This document shows, piece by piece, positions 6,699-14,211 of a stretch of DNA of 15,613 bases. The notes beneath the pieces were generated by a model that saw only the letters and a list, made by a program, of their open reading frames with translations, was not told the origin of the DNA and searched no databases. The stretch spans positions 1 to 15,613 of the forward strand of contig JAEYSJ010000234.1 of assembly GCA_023434855.1 (NCBI GenBank), read 5' to 3'. The position numbers and the translations under genes are program-made. Positions within the stretch are counted from its first letter, which is position 1. Every line of letters begins with the position of its first letter. The DNA comes from Bacillota bacterium. GTDB taxonomy: Bacteria; Bacillota_C; Negativicutes; JAEYSJ01.

Positions 6699-6815
6699 CT
6701 ATTCCTTGGGATTTTTCATTAATTTATAAAACCAATATCCTATCACCATTAACGAAAAACTTATTAAGAGATAAGCTATAATAGTTAATAATACTGGACT
6801 ATGAATAACCACCAC
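6699..6815 (-). CDS. Hypothetical 38-residue single-span membrane peptide
   Basis: A GTG-started 38-codon ORF encodes a short N-terminus (MVVIHSPV), one hydrophobic helix (about residues 8-29, ending VIGYWFY) and a charged tail (KLMKNPKE). GAGAAGGTG lies about 6 bases before the first GTG. Size and layout resemble the small accessory peptides found next to secondary transporters in this group of bacteria, but I cannot assign it to a family. The gene lies about 290 bp upstream of the Nramp gene on the same strand, separated by the long hairpin at 6575-6624 that may end its transcript. Not proven to be translated; the evidence is the binding site, the helix-then-basic-tail layout and a separate transcript boundary. 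Confidence 0.5.
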   Translation of the reverse strand: MVVIHSPVLLTIIAYLLISFSLMVIGYWFYKLMKNPKE

Positions 6816-6994
6816 GCAAAACACCTTCTCGATAATTTTGTTGACCTATATATTAAGTGCGTATTCCTGATTTATAAAATACCGATTCAAATTGTTGGAG
6901 TTTTAATTATTTATATATTATATGTTAATTAAACATAATATGTTACATCCGGTAAAGGACTGGGAAACTTACCCTGCCCCATGATGTGCCATAC

Positions 6995-7023
6995 TTTCTT
7001 CATAGCGCCCGATATGGTAGAAT
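6995..7023 (+). promoter_or_regulatory. Candidate extended -10 promoter of the ApbE gene
   Basis: TGgTAGAAT gives an extended -10 (TAGAAT at 7018-7023). The -35 position 17 bases upstream (TTTCTT, 6995-7000) is weak. A start near 7030 would leave a short leader containing the AAGGAG site before the ATG at 7063. Confidence 0.4.
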
Positions 7024-7062
7024 GATTGAGATAATTTAATCTTTCTACAAGGAGCAGTAACT

Positions 7063-8085
7063 ATGAGTTTTGCGCGAAATTTTGTAAGTATTTTTTTAAT
7101 TCTTATTATGAATTTATCTATTATTGGATGTTCACCAATGGCTTTTTGGTCCCCTAAACCTTATAAGGAAACCCAATTCCTTATGGATACAATTATTGAA
7201 ATTACTGCCTATGGTTCAAATAGTGAAGTTGCAGTTAAGAGTGCTTTTGATGAATTCAAACGTATACAAGCAATAAGCGACCACTTTAACCCTGATAGTC
7301 AAGTATCTAAGATAAATCAAATGGCTGGAATATCACCGGTTGTAGTTGATAGCGACTTAATTAAGATGGTAAATGACTCCATTGAAGTTTCAAAAAAGAC
7401 CGACGGAGCGTTTGATATATCGATTGGGGCGCTAACTGAACTATGGGGCATTGGCCACAAAGAAGATTTTGTGCCAACCCAGGAAGAAATAAATAATGTA
7501 TTACCGCTCGTCAATTACCGTATAATCCAGGTCAATGCTAACAAGGGAACTATATATCTACCAAAAAAAGGAATGAAGCTTGATTTGGGTGGTGTAGCAA
7601 AAGATTACGCGCTTAATCAAGCAGTAGAAATTTTGAAGAACTATGGTATTAAGGCGGCATTAGTTAACGCAGGTGGAGATATCCAGACAATTGGCTCAAA
7701 ACCAGATGGTACTCCATGGCGAATAGGTGTTCAAGACCCAAGATATTCAGACAGGGTTATTGCTAAAGTTACTTTAAACCCATGGAATACCCTACAGACC
7801 TCTGGTGACTACCAACGTTTCTTTATTAAAGATGGTATTCGATATGCTCACATACTCGACCCGAAAACAGGGAGACAACCAACTGAATTGGCTAGTGTAA
7901 CTCTGGTTTATAAAGATAGTAATATATACGGTACCGGCGAAATTGCCAGTTCAGGATTTTTGGTTTTAGGACTTGAACGAGGGTTGGATGCAATAAAGCA
8001 TTTCCCCGGGGTAGAAGCAATCTTTGTAACTACTGATGGTAAAGTCGTTGTTACTCCTGGACTAAATGATAAGGTGGAAATTTAA
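7063..8085 (+). CDS. apbE: ApbE family FAD:protein FMN transferase, lipoprotein
   Basis: This 340-residue enzyme attaches FMN from FAD to Thr/Ser of target proteins such as RNF/NQR subunits and extracellular flavoproteins. A signal peptide ends in the lipobox SIIGC with C23, so it should be anchored outside the membrane. Family motifs follow: METLMDT-like TQFLMDT (37-43), FDISIGAL (117-124), LDLGGVAKDYA (173-183), NAGGDI (202-207), TSGDYQRFF (246-254) and YAHILDPKTG (261-270). The usual Mg-binding DALATA motif near the C-terminus appears as GEIASSG: E293 replaces Asp and S297 replaces Thr, so metal binding may differ. ATG at 7063 has AAGGAG 7-8 bases upstream. No flavoprotein target is adjacent. 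The integrative islet begins about 125 bp downstream and leaves the gene intact. Confidence 0.93.
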   Translation: MSFARNFVSIFLILIMNLSIIGCSPMAFWSPKPYKETQFLMDTIIEITAYGSNSEVAVKSAFDEFKRIQAISDHFNPDSQVSKINQMAGISPVVVDSDLIKMVNDSIEVSKKTDGAFDISIGALTELWGIGHKEDFVPTQEEINNVLPLVNYRIIQVNANKGTIYLPKKGMKLDLGGVAKDYALNQAVEILKNYGIKAALVNAGGDIQTIGSKPDGTPWRIGVQDPRYSDRVIAKVTLNPWNTLQTSGDYQRFFIKDGIRYAHILDPKTGRQPTELASVTLVYKDSNIYGTGEIASSGFLVLGLERGLDAIKHFPGVEAIFVTTDGKVVVTPGLNDKVEI

Positions 8086-8174
8086 AAGGACACTTGTTTT
8101 TTGTTGCGACTCCTACCATAAAACGCAGGTTGCGAAACCCGACTCCAAAGGCAAAAATTTTCGAGACAACAAAA

Positions 8175-8199
8175 ATCCGTAGCCAATAAAGCTACGGAT
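8175..8199 (-). terminator. Likely ancestral tRNA-Arg terminator, now displaced by the islet
   Basis: ATCCGTAGC (8175-8183) pairs with GCTACGGAT (8191-8199), followed on the minus strand by TTTTT. It sits directly after the partial tRNA copy, where the tRNA-Arg terminator would have been before integration. The rest of 8086-8378 holds only the tRNA fragment and no gene. Confidence 0.65.
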
Positions 8200-8210
8200 A
8201 ACAAAGACTC

Positions 8211-8260
8211 TATGGTGCGCCCGGCAGGAATCGAACCTGCGCACCCGGCTCCGGAGGCCG
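8211..8260 (-). repeat. Distal attachment repeat: 3' fragment of tRNA-Arg
   Basis: Identical over 50 bp to 10660-10709, including the encoded CCA end, T-arm and anticodon arm up to GGCCTCCGG. The D-arm and 5' acceptor strand are absent, so it is not a working tRNA. Confidence 0.9.
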
Positions 8261-8378
8261 TCTTAGCCCTATTCTTCACTGTTTTAGCGTGGTTTTTAGT
8301 GTTATGGAATATACATTCCTTCCTTATTATATAGTCTGTAAATTTCTTTCATGTAATAAAATATCACGTAATTTTTAT

Positions 8379-9470
8379 TTAGAAGTTCCCCAACTGTTCC
8401 CCAAGTAATTTTATTAACTTAGACCTAAAATCCAATCTTTCAGTAAAAATCTTCTGGCGCAACATCTCTATAACAGGCTTTTCTATCTTATTATGAATAA
8501 ATACCGCAACTAAGCAACTGATAAATAATGCAACAATCACACCAATCAAGCTATGTTTAAAATTCAAAATAGGTATTTGATTCGCAAGACTTGTTTGCAT
8601 TTCTAACCACACCGTATGACACAGATATAAAGCATATGAAGCGTCGCCCAATATTAAAACTGGTTTCCATGTCCATTGTATATATGTCGAATATAAAAGT
8701 AAGGCAATCAGTACAAGACTAAAAGGCATAAAGTAACTCAAGTAAACATTATAATCCCCGAAATATCCCGCGTTTAACGCCAAAAAGCAAGACGTTGTAA
8801 TAACACCAATTGGCACGATTACTACTTGTTTATTTATAATTTTACTTTTATTAAGTACTGTCCAAAGATAATAAGAGAAGACTCCAAGAATGAAAAATGT
8901 TGTATATGCATGCCCATAAAACTTTAAAATTGGCAGACTATCTTCTGTTACAAAATTAATAATCTTTATCCCTATCAAGATTAAGCAGGCCGATACAGGT
9001 GCCCATTTTTTACTAAATAAAAGCATGAAAGCGAGAACTAAATAGAAAAACATTTCTAAATTAAGAGTCCAGCCAACCCCTAAATAAGGAAAGCCAAATG
9101 CAGCAGCACCTTGATAAGGGATAAAAAAGAAACTCTTAGCAAGTATCAGCAAATTTTCTATTTTTAATGCCTCTTTTAACAATCCAGGATAACGACTAAT
9201 ATGCCAAAGCCCCGGAATTACAATATTAAACAAAACAAATGCAGTAAGGGTTAAAATCCAATATAAGGGGACGATTCTAATTATTCGACGTGTGAAAAAT
9301 TGATCGGCATTATTATGGATTATATAGGTCATAATAAATCCACTAATTATGAAGAAAATGCTAACGCCTTGAAAGTCAGTATGAACATTACCATTTAATC
9401 TGAAATCTGTGTGATAAAAAACTACTGCAAGAGCGGCCAATCCTCGTAAAACCTGAATGTTTAGAATCAT
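8379..9470 (-). CDS. Acyltransferase 3 family membrane O-acyltransferase (OafA-like)
   Basis: This 363-residue protein has about ten hydrophobic segments. It opens NIQVLRGLAALAVVFYH, with the family's catalytic-type histidine at H20, and continues with VSIFFIISGF. Acyltransferase-3 proteins move acetyl or similar groups across the membrane onto sugars of O-antigen, capsule, peptidoglycan or antibiotics. It lacks the extra SGNH domain of the long OafA forms. ATG at 9470 has GGGAGG 8 bases upstream and a sigma-A-like promoter at 9538-9510. It is the only intact gene of the tRNA-Arg islet; surface acylation is a typical lysogenic-conversion cargo. Its last codons and stop overlap the GTTCCCC repeat near the islet end, so the C-terminus (GEQLGNF) may have been created by fusion with element-end DNA. 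Confidence 0.88.
   Translation of the reverse strand: MILNIQVLRGLAALAVVFYHTDFRLNGNVHTDFQGVSIFFIISGFIMTYIIHNNADQFFTRRIIRIVPLYWILTLTAFVLFNIVIPGLWHISRYPGLLKEALKIENLLILAKSFFFIPYQGAAAFGFPYLGVGWTLNLEMFFYLVLAFMLLFSKKWAPVSACLILIGIKIINFVTEDSLPILKFYGHAYTTFFILGVFSYYLWTVLNKSKIINKQVVIVPIGVITTSCFLALNAGYFGDYNVYLSYFMPFSLVLIALLLYSTYIQWTWKPVLILGDASYALYLCHTVWLEMQTSLANQIPILNFKHSLIGVIVALFISCLVAVFIHNKIEKPVIEMLRQKIFTERLDFRSKLIKLLGEQLGNF
8385..8405. repeat. Paired GTTCCCC motifs, left side of islet
   Basis: GTTCCCCAA then TGTTCCCCAAG form two direct copies 11 bp apart, 125 bp inside the left attachment repeat. A matching pair in the same orientation lies near the right end (10592-10613). Placement fits integrase arm-binding sites (inference). 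Confidence 0.5.
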
Positions 9471-9509
9471 CTAGATATCCTCCCGTTAACAATCTGTCTG
9501 AACATGATA

Positions 9510-9538
9510 ATTATATAATATTTATACAATTTTATTAA
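9510..9538 (-). promoter_or_regulatory. Promoter of the acyltransferase gene
   Basis: On the minus strand TTAATA (9538-9533) is followed after 17 bases by a perfect TATAAT (9515-9510), about 40 bp before the ATG. Confidence 0.55.
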
Positions 9539-9596
9539 TTTTCCTGCTGAAAAGCAAAAGCCCCTATCCAGGATAATAAAACCAGGACAGGGAAAA

Positions 9597-10547
9597 GATG
9601 ATAATTACTCCCCTAAGACATTAGAACGCAACGAACAACTGCTTAAAAGAATCATCCCAGCTCTAGGGAATATCCGACTTAAAAAGCAAAAACCCACTCA
9701 CCTTATGCAATTTTACAACAACCTACGCGAAGACAATATGCGACTTGATGGGAAAAAGGGTAAGTTATCTCAATTCAAATGCACCATAAATTATTGTCCA
9801 GTATTTTAGGAAAAGCCAAGCAATGGCAATTTCTTGAGATAAACCCCTGCCAGTATGTTGATGCTCCTAAATCAAGGAGTAAAAAGACCAATTTGGGACG
9901 AAGAAACATTACTGAGGTTTTTTGATTTACTGTTTACCCATGCTAAAATTAAGTACCAATTATTTTCGCGCTAGCCTTCGCTACAGGGCTTAGACGGGGC
10001 GAACTGCTCGGGTGGAAGGTCGTAGACACGAAAAAACTTGTCCTGCGCGTCAATCAGGAGATAATAGTCGTTAAGGGTGGGCTTATTACTAAAACACCTA
10101 AAACTGAAAAGTCTGCTGCCGGTGTTTCTGTTCCGGAATCAGTCATTCCTATTTTGCAACAGCATTTTATCCGAACAGGAATTGTTAAAGCAACGCGAAA
10201 ATATCAAATGGCCCGATCATGACCTGATATTTACCACGGTTGACGGTGAACCCATGTTTCCCTCTACTATCGGTCACTGGCTAACGAAATTCATAGAAAC
10301 AAACAATCTCCCAATGATAAGTACACGCAGTTTTAGAAATATGTCAATTACTTACGCCATTGACAGAGGCTTTGACTTGAAAGCAGTATCCGAACGGGCC
10401 AGACATGCACAGCTAAGTACAACGACTGATATTTATGCACACGTACTGCCACAAAAAGACGAGGCTATTGCCGCCAGTCTTGATGAAATTATTGTGAAGG
10501 CTAAAAAAGATAAAATCGTACCGGAATATTACGGAGATTTTATATAA
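9597..10547 (+). pseudogene. Tyrosine recombinase/phage integrase, multiply frameshifted
   Basis: Pieces in successive frames rebuild a Firmicutes phage/ICE integrase. The core-binding domain begins SPKTLERNEQLLKRI (from 9609). After a shift near 9780 comes KLLSSILGKAKQWQFLEINP. After shifts near 9890 and 9970 comes FATGLRRGELLGWK, which holds the first catalytic Arg. After a further shift around 10165-10200 comes WPDHDLIFT through the end. In the last piece the HxLRH box reads RSFRN (His lost, Arg kept), followed by RHAQLSTTTDIYAHV with the nucleophile Tyr codon at 10434-10436. The N-terminal arm-binding domain is missing. At least four frame disruptions make it inactive. It lies beside the intact tRNA-Arg and points at it, the usual int position. 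Confidence 0.88.
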
Positions 10548-10591
10548 AATATTTTGAAATGGTATGCGATATTATAAGGTTTATAAAAGTT

Positions 10592-10613
10592 GTTCCCCAA
10601 ATTGTTCCCCATG
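10592..10613. repeat. Paired GTTCCCC motifs, right side of islet
   Basis: GTTCCCCAAA then TTGTTCCCCATG: two direct copies 12 bp apart, 46 bp inside the right attachment repeat. Same orientation and nearly the same sequence as 8385-8405. Confidence 0.5.
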
Positions 10614-10623
10614 ACAATAAAAT

Positions 10624-10650
10624 AGCACTTGCAGTAAATCCGCAAGTGCT
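10624..10650 (-). terminator. tRNA-Arg terminator brought by the islet
   Basis: AGCACTTGC (10624-10632) pairs with GCAAGTGCT (10642-10650) just after the tRNA 3' end; the minus strand continues ATTTTATT. It replaces the ancestral terminator left at 8175-8199. Confidence 0.6.
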
Positions 10651-10661
10651 TGATTTCTTTA

Positions 10662-10736
<75 letters not shown>

Positions 10737-10896
10737 ATTTCTCGTAAACCACAAATAGTATTATAGCATACATAAGATGGCTACGCAAGCGTAAATGTTA
10801 TGCCAGGTAATAGTAAGATTTCCCATATATTATGCATATTTATAAATTAACTATTATGCTGGTATTTTTACAGTTACTGTTTTAAAATAGCCTTTG

Positions 10897-11295
10897 CTAT
10901 TTTTTTGCCGCCGGAGTTTGACAATTTGGACAGACTTTCCAATCTCTTCTAAGTTCCTGTCCGCAGTTTTCACATTTGGGTTTTAGCGTATAGCCGCAAT
11001 ACGGACAAATATTAAAATCTTCCTTTACCTTACCGCCACACATCTGACAATTTACAGCATCCTCAACTACTGTAGCTTCAACATCAATAACGTTTTCATC
11101 ACAAGAATTTGTTTTTCTCATCGGCGGTGCTTTACGCCCAAATATTAAATATAACGGAAGAAAAATGACCATCATAGCAAATGTGCCTACGGCCCACAGT
11201 ATGGCAGTACCTGATTCATGTCCACGGCCTTTGGCATCATTAAAAACCCAGTAAGCTGCAGCTAAGCCGATTAATAAACTTATTGTAGGCATCAT
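10897..11295 (-). CDS. Membrane-anchored double zinc-ribbon protein, function unknown
   Basis: This protein of 132 residues has two N-terminal hydrophobic segments (about 5-17 and 30-52) and a cytoplasmic-type tail with four CxxC knuckles (83/86, 97/100, 108/111, 122/125) that form two zinc ribbons of the DZR type. The final ribbon reads CENCGQELRRDWKVCPNC. Such tails bind zinc and often mediate protein contacts; no enzyme domain is seen. The start is the ATG at 11295 because GGTGGAG ends 7 bases before it; the upstream in-frame ATG at 11316 has no comparable site. It stands alone on the minus strand between tRNA-Arg and a small membrane-peptide gene. No function can be assigned. Confidence 0.85.
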   Translation of the reverse strand: MMPTISLLIGLAAAYWVFNDAKGRGHESGTAILWAVGTFAMMVIFLPLYLIFGRKAPPMRKTNSCDENVIDVEATVVEDAVNCQMCGGKVKEDFNICPYCGYTLKPKCENCGQELRRDWKVCPNCQTPAAKK

Positions 11296-11367
11296 AATAG
11301 AGCTCCACCCTCTCATTTACATATCTATTAGTATTATACACCAGGCAAAACCCTGCAGGCAAATACG

Positions 11368-11394
11368 AAAAGACTTGGTTGTACCAAGTCTTTT
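11368..11394. terminator. Terminator after the 29-codon ORF
   Basis: A perfect 12-bp stem, AAAAGACTTGGT (11368-11379) with ACCAAGTCTTTT (11383-11394), and a TGT loop. The plus strand ends in six T and the minus strand in four, so it can act both ways. The nearest upstream gene is the minus-strand small ORF at 11490-11579. Confidence 0.75.
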
Positions 11395-11489
11395 TTGTGT
11401 GCAAAACTATTTCATTCTTAAGTCTTAAATCGAATTTATGAATCATACCTAATAACAGACTCTGAATAAGAACCACTGTGGTTTAGAAA

Positions 11490-11579
11490 TCATTTGAAAA
11501 GTAAGAATCCAACCGTAATCAATAGTGCAGTGCCAATACTTTGAAAAAGTAGTCTGCTTACATCCTGCAAACTAACCAT
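11490..11579 (-). CDS. Hypothetical 29-residue membrane peptide
   Basis: A 29-codon ORF starts with ATG at 11579, with AAGGTGG about 9 bases upstream. The product is amphipathic at first (MVSLQDVSRLLFQ), then one hydrophobic helix (IGTALLITVGFLLF) ending in Lys and stop. The gene has its own candidate promoter (11646-11618) and a perfect terminator (11394-11368), which makes a dedicated short transcript plausible. KdpF-like and transporter-accessory peptides have this size, but the sequence does not let me choose; no transporter gene is adjacent. Translation is unproven. Confidence 0.5.
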   Translation of the reverse strand: MVSLQDVSRLLFQSIGTALLITVGFLLFK

Positions 11580-11617
11580 ATGTATAACCCACCTTTATAA
11601 TTAATCTGTGTAATTAT

Positions 11618-11646
11618 ACATTATCAGAATTTAACGAATATTTCAA
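11618..11646 (-). promoter_or_regulatory. Promoter of the 29-codon ORF
   Basis: TTGAAA (11646-11641), 17-base spacer, then TAATGT (11623-11618) preceded by TGa, an extended -10. It is about 40 bp before the small ORF start. Confidence 0.55.
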
Positions 11647-11696
11647 GAGTTATTTTTAAATATTTTCTGAATTTATTGATATTGTACTTTTTTGTC

Positions 11697-11753
11697 AAAA
11701 AATAAAAACTTGTATTTGACCGCCATACAGCCAAATACAAGTTTTTATTTTTT
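11697..11753. terminator. Bidirectional terminator overlapping the aldolase gene end
   Basis: A perfect 22-bp stem (11697-11718 with 11732-11753) contains AACTTGTATTTG and its complement, with A- and T-rich outer ends. The right arm includes the last codons and stop of the aldolase gene. Confidence 0.75.
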
Positions 11754-12419
11754 AGGATTATCAGCAGGATGTCTGCCGGTTAAGCCCATTTTTTTTCTTA
11801 TTTCACACAAAGACTCAATCTGCAGTGCGGATAATTCTTTTGGACCACCCAATTGTGTCGATATAAAGGTCAGCTTAGCATAAAACTCTAAAGACTCCAT
11901 CTTATAATATGCGTTTAGCAAATCAGCGCCATAACTAAGTGCTCCATGATTGGCCAACAACATTGCATCGTAATTCGGCAAATATTTAGCTATAGCTTCA
12001 GGCACCTCATTCGTCGAAGGCAGACCGAACTCGGCAAGCGGGACTGCGCCGAGAGTAACGACAGCTTCGGCTGAAATTGGTCTATCTAAAGGTATTCCGG
12101 CAACGGCAAACCCGGTAGCATAGGGTGGATGGGCGTGAACCACGGCATTTACATCAGGACGGTCCTGATACACCCGCAAGTGCATTTTTAATTCCGATGA
12201 CGGTTTATATGAACTAGCAGCATCCAGTACTTCGCCTTTCAGATTAACCTTAATTAACATTTCCGGTGTCATAAATCCTTTACTTACCCCGGTAGGAGTG
12301 GCTATTAACTCATCCTTGCTTATTTTCACAGTTATATTGCCGTCATTAGCAGCAACAAAGCCATTCATATAAATTCGTTTACCAATTTCGCAGATTTGCT
12401 CTTTTATCATTCTTTCCAA
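11745..12419 (-). CDS. fucA: Class II aldolase, L-fuculose-1-phosphate aldolase-like
   Basis: This protein of 224 residues is of the class II aldolase/adducin family. It has NDGNIT (25-30), PTGVSKG (42-48), the catalytic-type Glu E76 in SSELKMH, zinc ligands H95 and H97 in HAHPP, and H158 in NHGA. FucA cleaves fuculose-1-phosphate to DHAP and lactaldehyde; related enzymes act on rhamnulose-1-P, ribulose-P epimers and 5-methylthioribulose-type sugars, so the substrate is uncertain. The annotated start is a TTG at 12419, 12 bases after GGGAGG; an in-frame ATG 9 bases later has no well-placed site. It follows niaR by 32 bp and is probably co-transcribed with it. No fucose kinase or isomerase is nearby. 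Cytoplasmic Zn enzyme. Confidence 0.85.
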   Translation of the reverse strand: MERMIKEQICEIGKRIYMNGFVAANDGNITVKISKDELIATPTGVSKGFMTPEMLIKVNLKGEVLDAASSYKPSSELKMHLRVYQDRPDVNAVVHAHPPYATGFAVAGIPLDRPISAEAVVTLGAVPLAEFGLPSTNEVPEAIAKYLPNYDAMLLANHGALSYGADLLNAYYKMESLEFYAKLTFISTQLGGPKELSALQIESLCEIRKKMGLTGRHPADNPKK

Positions 12420-12451
12420 ATTTAGTTAATTCCTCCCTTGAAAGCTAATCC

Positions 12452-12973
12452 TTATTTCATCAATATTTCCTCTTCCTTTAACTGCTGCTGTATTTTTTGC
12501 AGCACTTCCTCCGAGGGTACTTGTATTGTATGTAAATGCACACCACCGGTAACAATGGATAGCGGTTCTGCCCCACTATCCGTCAATTTGCGCAAAAACT
12601 CACTCAACTCACGCCTTGATGACAGCATTAAATTAGCACGCATTTCGCCATATACCGGATGCTCCACCACTACATCCAACACCTTGCCGCCATTGTCAAT
12701 TATTATTGCCAGTTCATTAAACAGCTTATCCCAGCCATGGCGGCATGCCAGCGTGGCCACGATGGCAGCAGGATGCTGCATGGCATCAGGCAGAATGTAA
12801 CCTTGCGGCGTAGCGTAAATATTTGCTCCACCTGCCCGCAGAATGGCAATATCACCAACAATGACTTGGCGGCTTACACCCAATTCACGGGCTAAAGCTG
12901 TACCTGTTACCGGTACTCCTGCTGTTTTCAACATATCAAGTAATGACATCCTACGATTCTTTGAATCCACCAA
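12452..12973 (-). CDS. niaR: NiaR-type transcriptional repressor (HTH-11 plus 3H domain)
   Basis: This protein of 173 residues has an N-terminal winged HTH (about 8-60; ALARELGVSRQVIVGDIAILR) and a C-terminal 3H domain (about 70-170). H79, E87, H146 and H148 fall at the positions of the metal site described for the Thermotoga homologue; H105 lies in VEHPVYGEM. NiaR/YrxA repressors bind nicotinic acid and repress NAD synthesis or niacin uptake genes. TTG at 12973 and GTG at 12970 both have GGAG at a workable distance (6 and 9 bases). A promoter with an embedded palindrome lies at 13036-13001, which suggests autoregulation. Partner genes such as nadABC or niaX are not in the window; the next gene downstream is the aldolase. 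Confidence 0.88.
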   Translation of the reverse strand: MVDSKNRRMSLLDMLKTAGVPVTGTALARELGVSRQVIVGDIAILRAGGANIYATPQGYILPDAMQHPAAIVATLACRHGWDKLFNELAIIIDNGGKVLDVVVEHPVYGEMRANLMLSSRRELSEFLRKLTDSGAEPLSIVTGGVHLHTIQVPSEEVLQKIQQQLKEEEILMK

Positions 12974-13000
12974 TACTCACTCCAAAAATTATGGTAAAAT

Positions 13001-13036
13001 GTTTATCATTTAATAAACTACAGTGATGCCGATCAA
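13001..13036 (-). promoter_or_regulatory. niaR promoter with overlapping operator-like palindrome
   Basis: TTGATC (13036-13031) is followed after 17 bases by TTAAAT (13013-13008). The -10 lies within the perfect palindrome GTTTAT-N6-ATAAAC (13001-13018). The -35 overlaps the stop codon of the potassium channel gene. The palindrome is a good candidate for a NiaR autoregulatory site (inference). Confidence 0.5.
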
Positions 13037-14043
13037 TGAGAGGCTACATCATTAAGCTGACTTAGGGGTCCACGTTGTCCAAGCACAATCAAAATATCAT
13101 TACCCTGAATAACCTCACTGGCCCGGGGATTTGTAATTAGCTCATTCCCCCGCTTTATCGCTACGACGATGGAATTAAACTTGTCTTTGATATTGCTTGC
13201 CTCAAAACTCTTGCCCACTAAAGAAGAAGAAGCCGCTACGGTAATTTCAGCAATATCCATATGCAAATCCTGATTATAAAACAGGTTTTCCACAAAGTCC
13301 ATAATTACCGGTTTGATCATTGCTGATACCATCTGCCGTCCACCCATGACTGCAGGAAAAATCACAGTATCAACACCGGCCCGCAATAATTTTTCTTCTG
13401 CCTCTGGCCTGTCAGCCCGGGCAACAATAGTGGCATGCGGGTTTCGGCTTTTTGCTGTCAAGGCCACATATACATTATCCGCATCATGGGACAATGCAGT
13501 AATAACGCCGCGCGCCCTGGTTAGACCTGCCGACATCAGTACCTCATCAAGGGTGGCATCTCCGTGTACGGCCAGCACTTTCTGTTCCACCAGTTTTTCA
13601 TATGCCTGCTGATCTTTTTCCACAACAACAAATTGCTGGTTCTCATGGTACAAACGTAAAATAACATTTGATCCCACCTTACCCGCACCGCATACGATTA
13701 TATGATTATTTAAATTCGCAATCCGTCGCTCCATACCTTTCCTCCCAAAAATATCTTTCATTTGCCCTTCAACGGTCATACTGACAATCAGGCCGAAAGT
13801 ATAATAGGCCGTACCTACCCCGGTAATGATAATTATGATAGTAAATATCTTTCCCATTGGCGTATGCGGCACAATATCCCCATAACCAATTGTTGCTATT
13901 GTAACAATCGTTACATAAATGGCATCTAGCAAAGACAGGTTTTCAATTATCATAAATCCAATAATGCCTGCCAGTATTATTGACGAAAGAAGGGCGAAGG
14001 ATAATTTTAAGCGGTTTAAATGTGATCTTCCTTCATTAAACAT
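13033..14043 (-). CDS. Potassium channel with RCK (TrkA-N/TrkA-C) domains
   Basis: This 336-residue protein has one pore unit: TM1 (about 14-33), a pore helix with selectivity filter TIGYGD (51-56) and TM2 (about 66-90). These are followed by a TrkA-N/RCK Rossmann domain with HIIVCGAGKVGS (115-126) and a TrkA-C domain (about 250-336). This is the MthK-like two-TM plan; four subunits form a K+-selective pore gated by ligands (Ca2+ or nucleotides) on the RCK ring. The first membrane segment is preceded by a short basic N-terminus. ATG at 14043 has GGTGGTGA about 8 bases upstream. It ends 59 bp before niaR and may read into it, although niaR has its own promoter. It is divergent from the LUD gene. 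Confidence 0.93.
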   Translation of the reverse strand: MFNEGRSHLNRLKLSFALLSSIILAGIIGFMIIENLSLLDAIYVTIVTIATIGYGDIVPHTPMGKIFTIIIIITGVGTAYYTFGLIVSMTVEGQMKDIFGRKGMERRIANLNNHIIVCGAGKVGSNVILRLYHENQQFVVVEKDQQAYEKLVEQKVLAVHGDATLDEVLMSAGLTRARGVITALSHDADNVYVALTAKSRNPHATIVARADRPEAEEKLLRAGVDTVIFPAVMGGRQMVSAMIKPVIMDFVENLFYNQDLHMDIAEITVAASSSLVGKSFEASNIKDKFNSIVVAIKRGNELITNPRASEVIQGNDILIVLGQRGPLSQLNDVASH

Positions 14044-14211
14044 TAGTTATTCACCACCAGCCTGGAGAGCCTTTTATAAAAGTATTGATCTGTTAATAAG
14101 CAAAAATTAGATCGAAAGCAAAGCTATAGGATTTCACTAAAGGAAAAACATTTCAGATTAGCGAAAATAATTTTATACCCTATTTTTATCTTACAAGGAG
14201 GCTTTTTCAAT

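Noticed and set aside
10077..10547. A stand-alone 156-codon gene
   Set aside because: It is only the last readable piece of the frameshifted integrase; its first 30 or so residues come from the wrong frame.
11240..11476. 78-codon minus-strand ORF
   Set aside because: It runs through the perfect terminator at 11368-11394 and overlaps the zinc-ribbon gene start; no binding site or family resemblance.
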